A DNA stretch of 6,292 bases from Fusobacteriaceae bacterium UBA2433 (GTDB taxonomy: Bacteria; Fusobacteriota; Fusobacteriia; Fusobacteriales; Fusobacteriaceae): positions 1 to 6,292 of the forward strand of contig DDQV01000062.1 of NCBI GenBank assembly GCA_002342785.1, given 5' to 3'. Numbering within the stretch: the first letter of the stretch is position 1; the number at the start of each line of letters is the position of its first letter. Below are positions 6,241-6,292 of this stretch, piece after piece. A model generated the notes under the pieces. That model made no database searches, had not been told where the DNA came from, and worked only from the letters and a program-made list of their open reading frames with translations. Position numbers and translations under genes: made by a program.

Positions 6241-6292
6241 TAGGCAAAACCTCGTGTGTTTCGTAGTGCCCAGAGATCAGTGCCAAGCCTTC
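6241..6292 (-). ncRNA. 3' end of a structured leader RNA, possibly a cobalamin riboswitch (cut by window edge)
   Basis: This patch is about 52% GC while the adjoining 120 nt are almost all A/T, a contrast typical here of structured RNA (the FMN aptamer shows the same). It contains no plausible reading frame. On the minus strand it shows, in order, CACTG (6278-6282), CTGGG (6269-6273) and CGAGGTTTTGCC (6243-6254). These resemble the order CACTG, GGGAAG and B12 box (form CGAAGACCTGCC in E. coli btuB) at the 3' end of cobalamin riboswitches; the last element matches 8 of 12 bases. Its place upstream of cbiA fits. However GGGAAG is not intact and the 5' two-thirds is outside the window, so the family is a guess. 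Another riboswitch or RNA type is possible. Confidence 0.4.

Noticed and set aside
6241..6292. tRNA, 5S rRNA, SRP RNA, tmRNA or RNase P fragment at the right edge
   Set aside because: None of the conserved sequences I know for these RNAs (for example GGTTCGA of tRNA or the SRP loop GGAAG/AGCA) appears on either strand in the visible 52 nt.

Overview
The window is a very AT-rich stretch in which every gene lies on the minus strand. Ribosome-binding sites are purine-rich and often G-run-like (GGGGGAG before the protease, AAGGGGG before cbiA). The low GC, an FMN-riboswitch-led riboflavin operon, a cobyrinate a,c-diamide synthase and a lipoprotein-type M48 protease point to a strict or facultative anaerobe. 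Fusobacteriota (Fusobacterium, Cetobacterium, Ilyobacter and relatives) is my best guess, with low-GC Clostridia as the alternative; this is an inference from style, not from a marker gene.

In the direction of transcription (right to left), the right edge (6241-6292) is a short GC-balanced patch inside very AT-rich DNA. It is probably the 3' end of a structured RNA, possibly a cobalamin riboswitch, cut by the window edge. A leader of about 120 nt, almost all A/T, leads to cbiA/cobB (4804-6120), which amidates cobyrinate in B12 synthesis. After 21 nt comes an M48 zinc metalloprotease lipoprotein (3997-4782). No terminator is visible after it.

The 327-nt gap at 3670-3996 is fully used. It holds a near-consensus sigma-70 promoter (3965-3994), an FMN riboswitch aptamer (3840-3948), an A/T-rich linker and an intrinsic terminator (3701-3733). 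The riboswitch controls the riboflavin operon ribH (3205-3669), ribD (2041-3132), ribE (1373-2029) and ribBA (76-1272). One segment of the aptamer can pair with the 5' arm of the terminator, so a complete transcription-attenuation switch can be proposed from sequence alone.

The four rib genes together encode GTP cyclohydrolase II and DHBP synthase (RibBA), deaminase/reductase (RibD), lumazine synthase (RibH) and riboflavin synthase (RibE). This covers GTP and ribulose 5-phosphate to riboflavin, apart from the pyrimidine phosphatase, which is not here. The flavokinase/FAD synthetase RibF is also absent from the window.

Most of the window is conventional. The points worth a second look are the proposed antiterminator pairing, the unidentified RNA-like patch at the right edge, a His-to-Asp change at a conserved active-site position in RibE, and the lack of a terminator between the cbiA-protease unit and the riboswitch.
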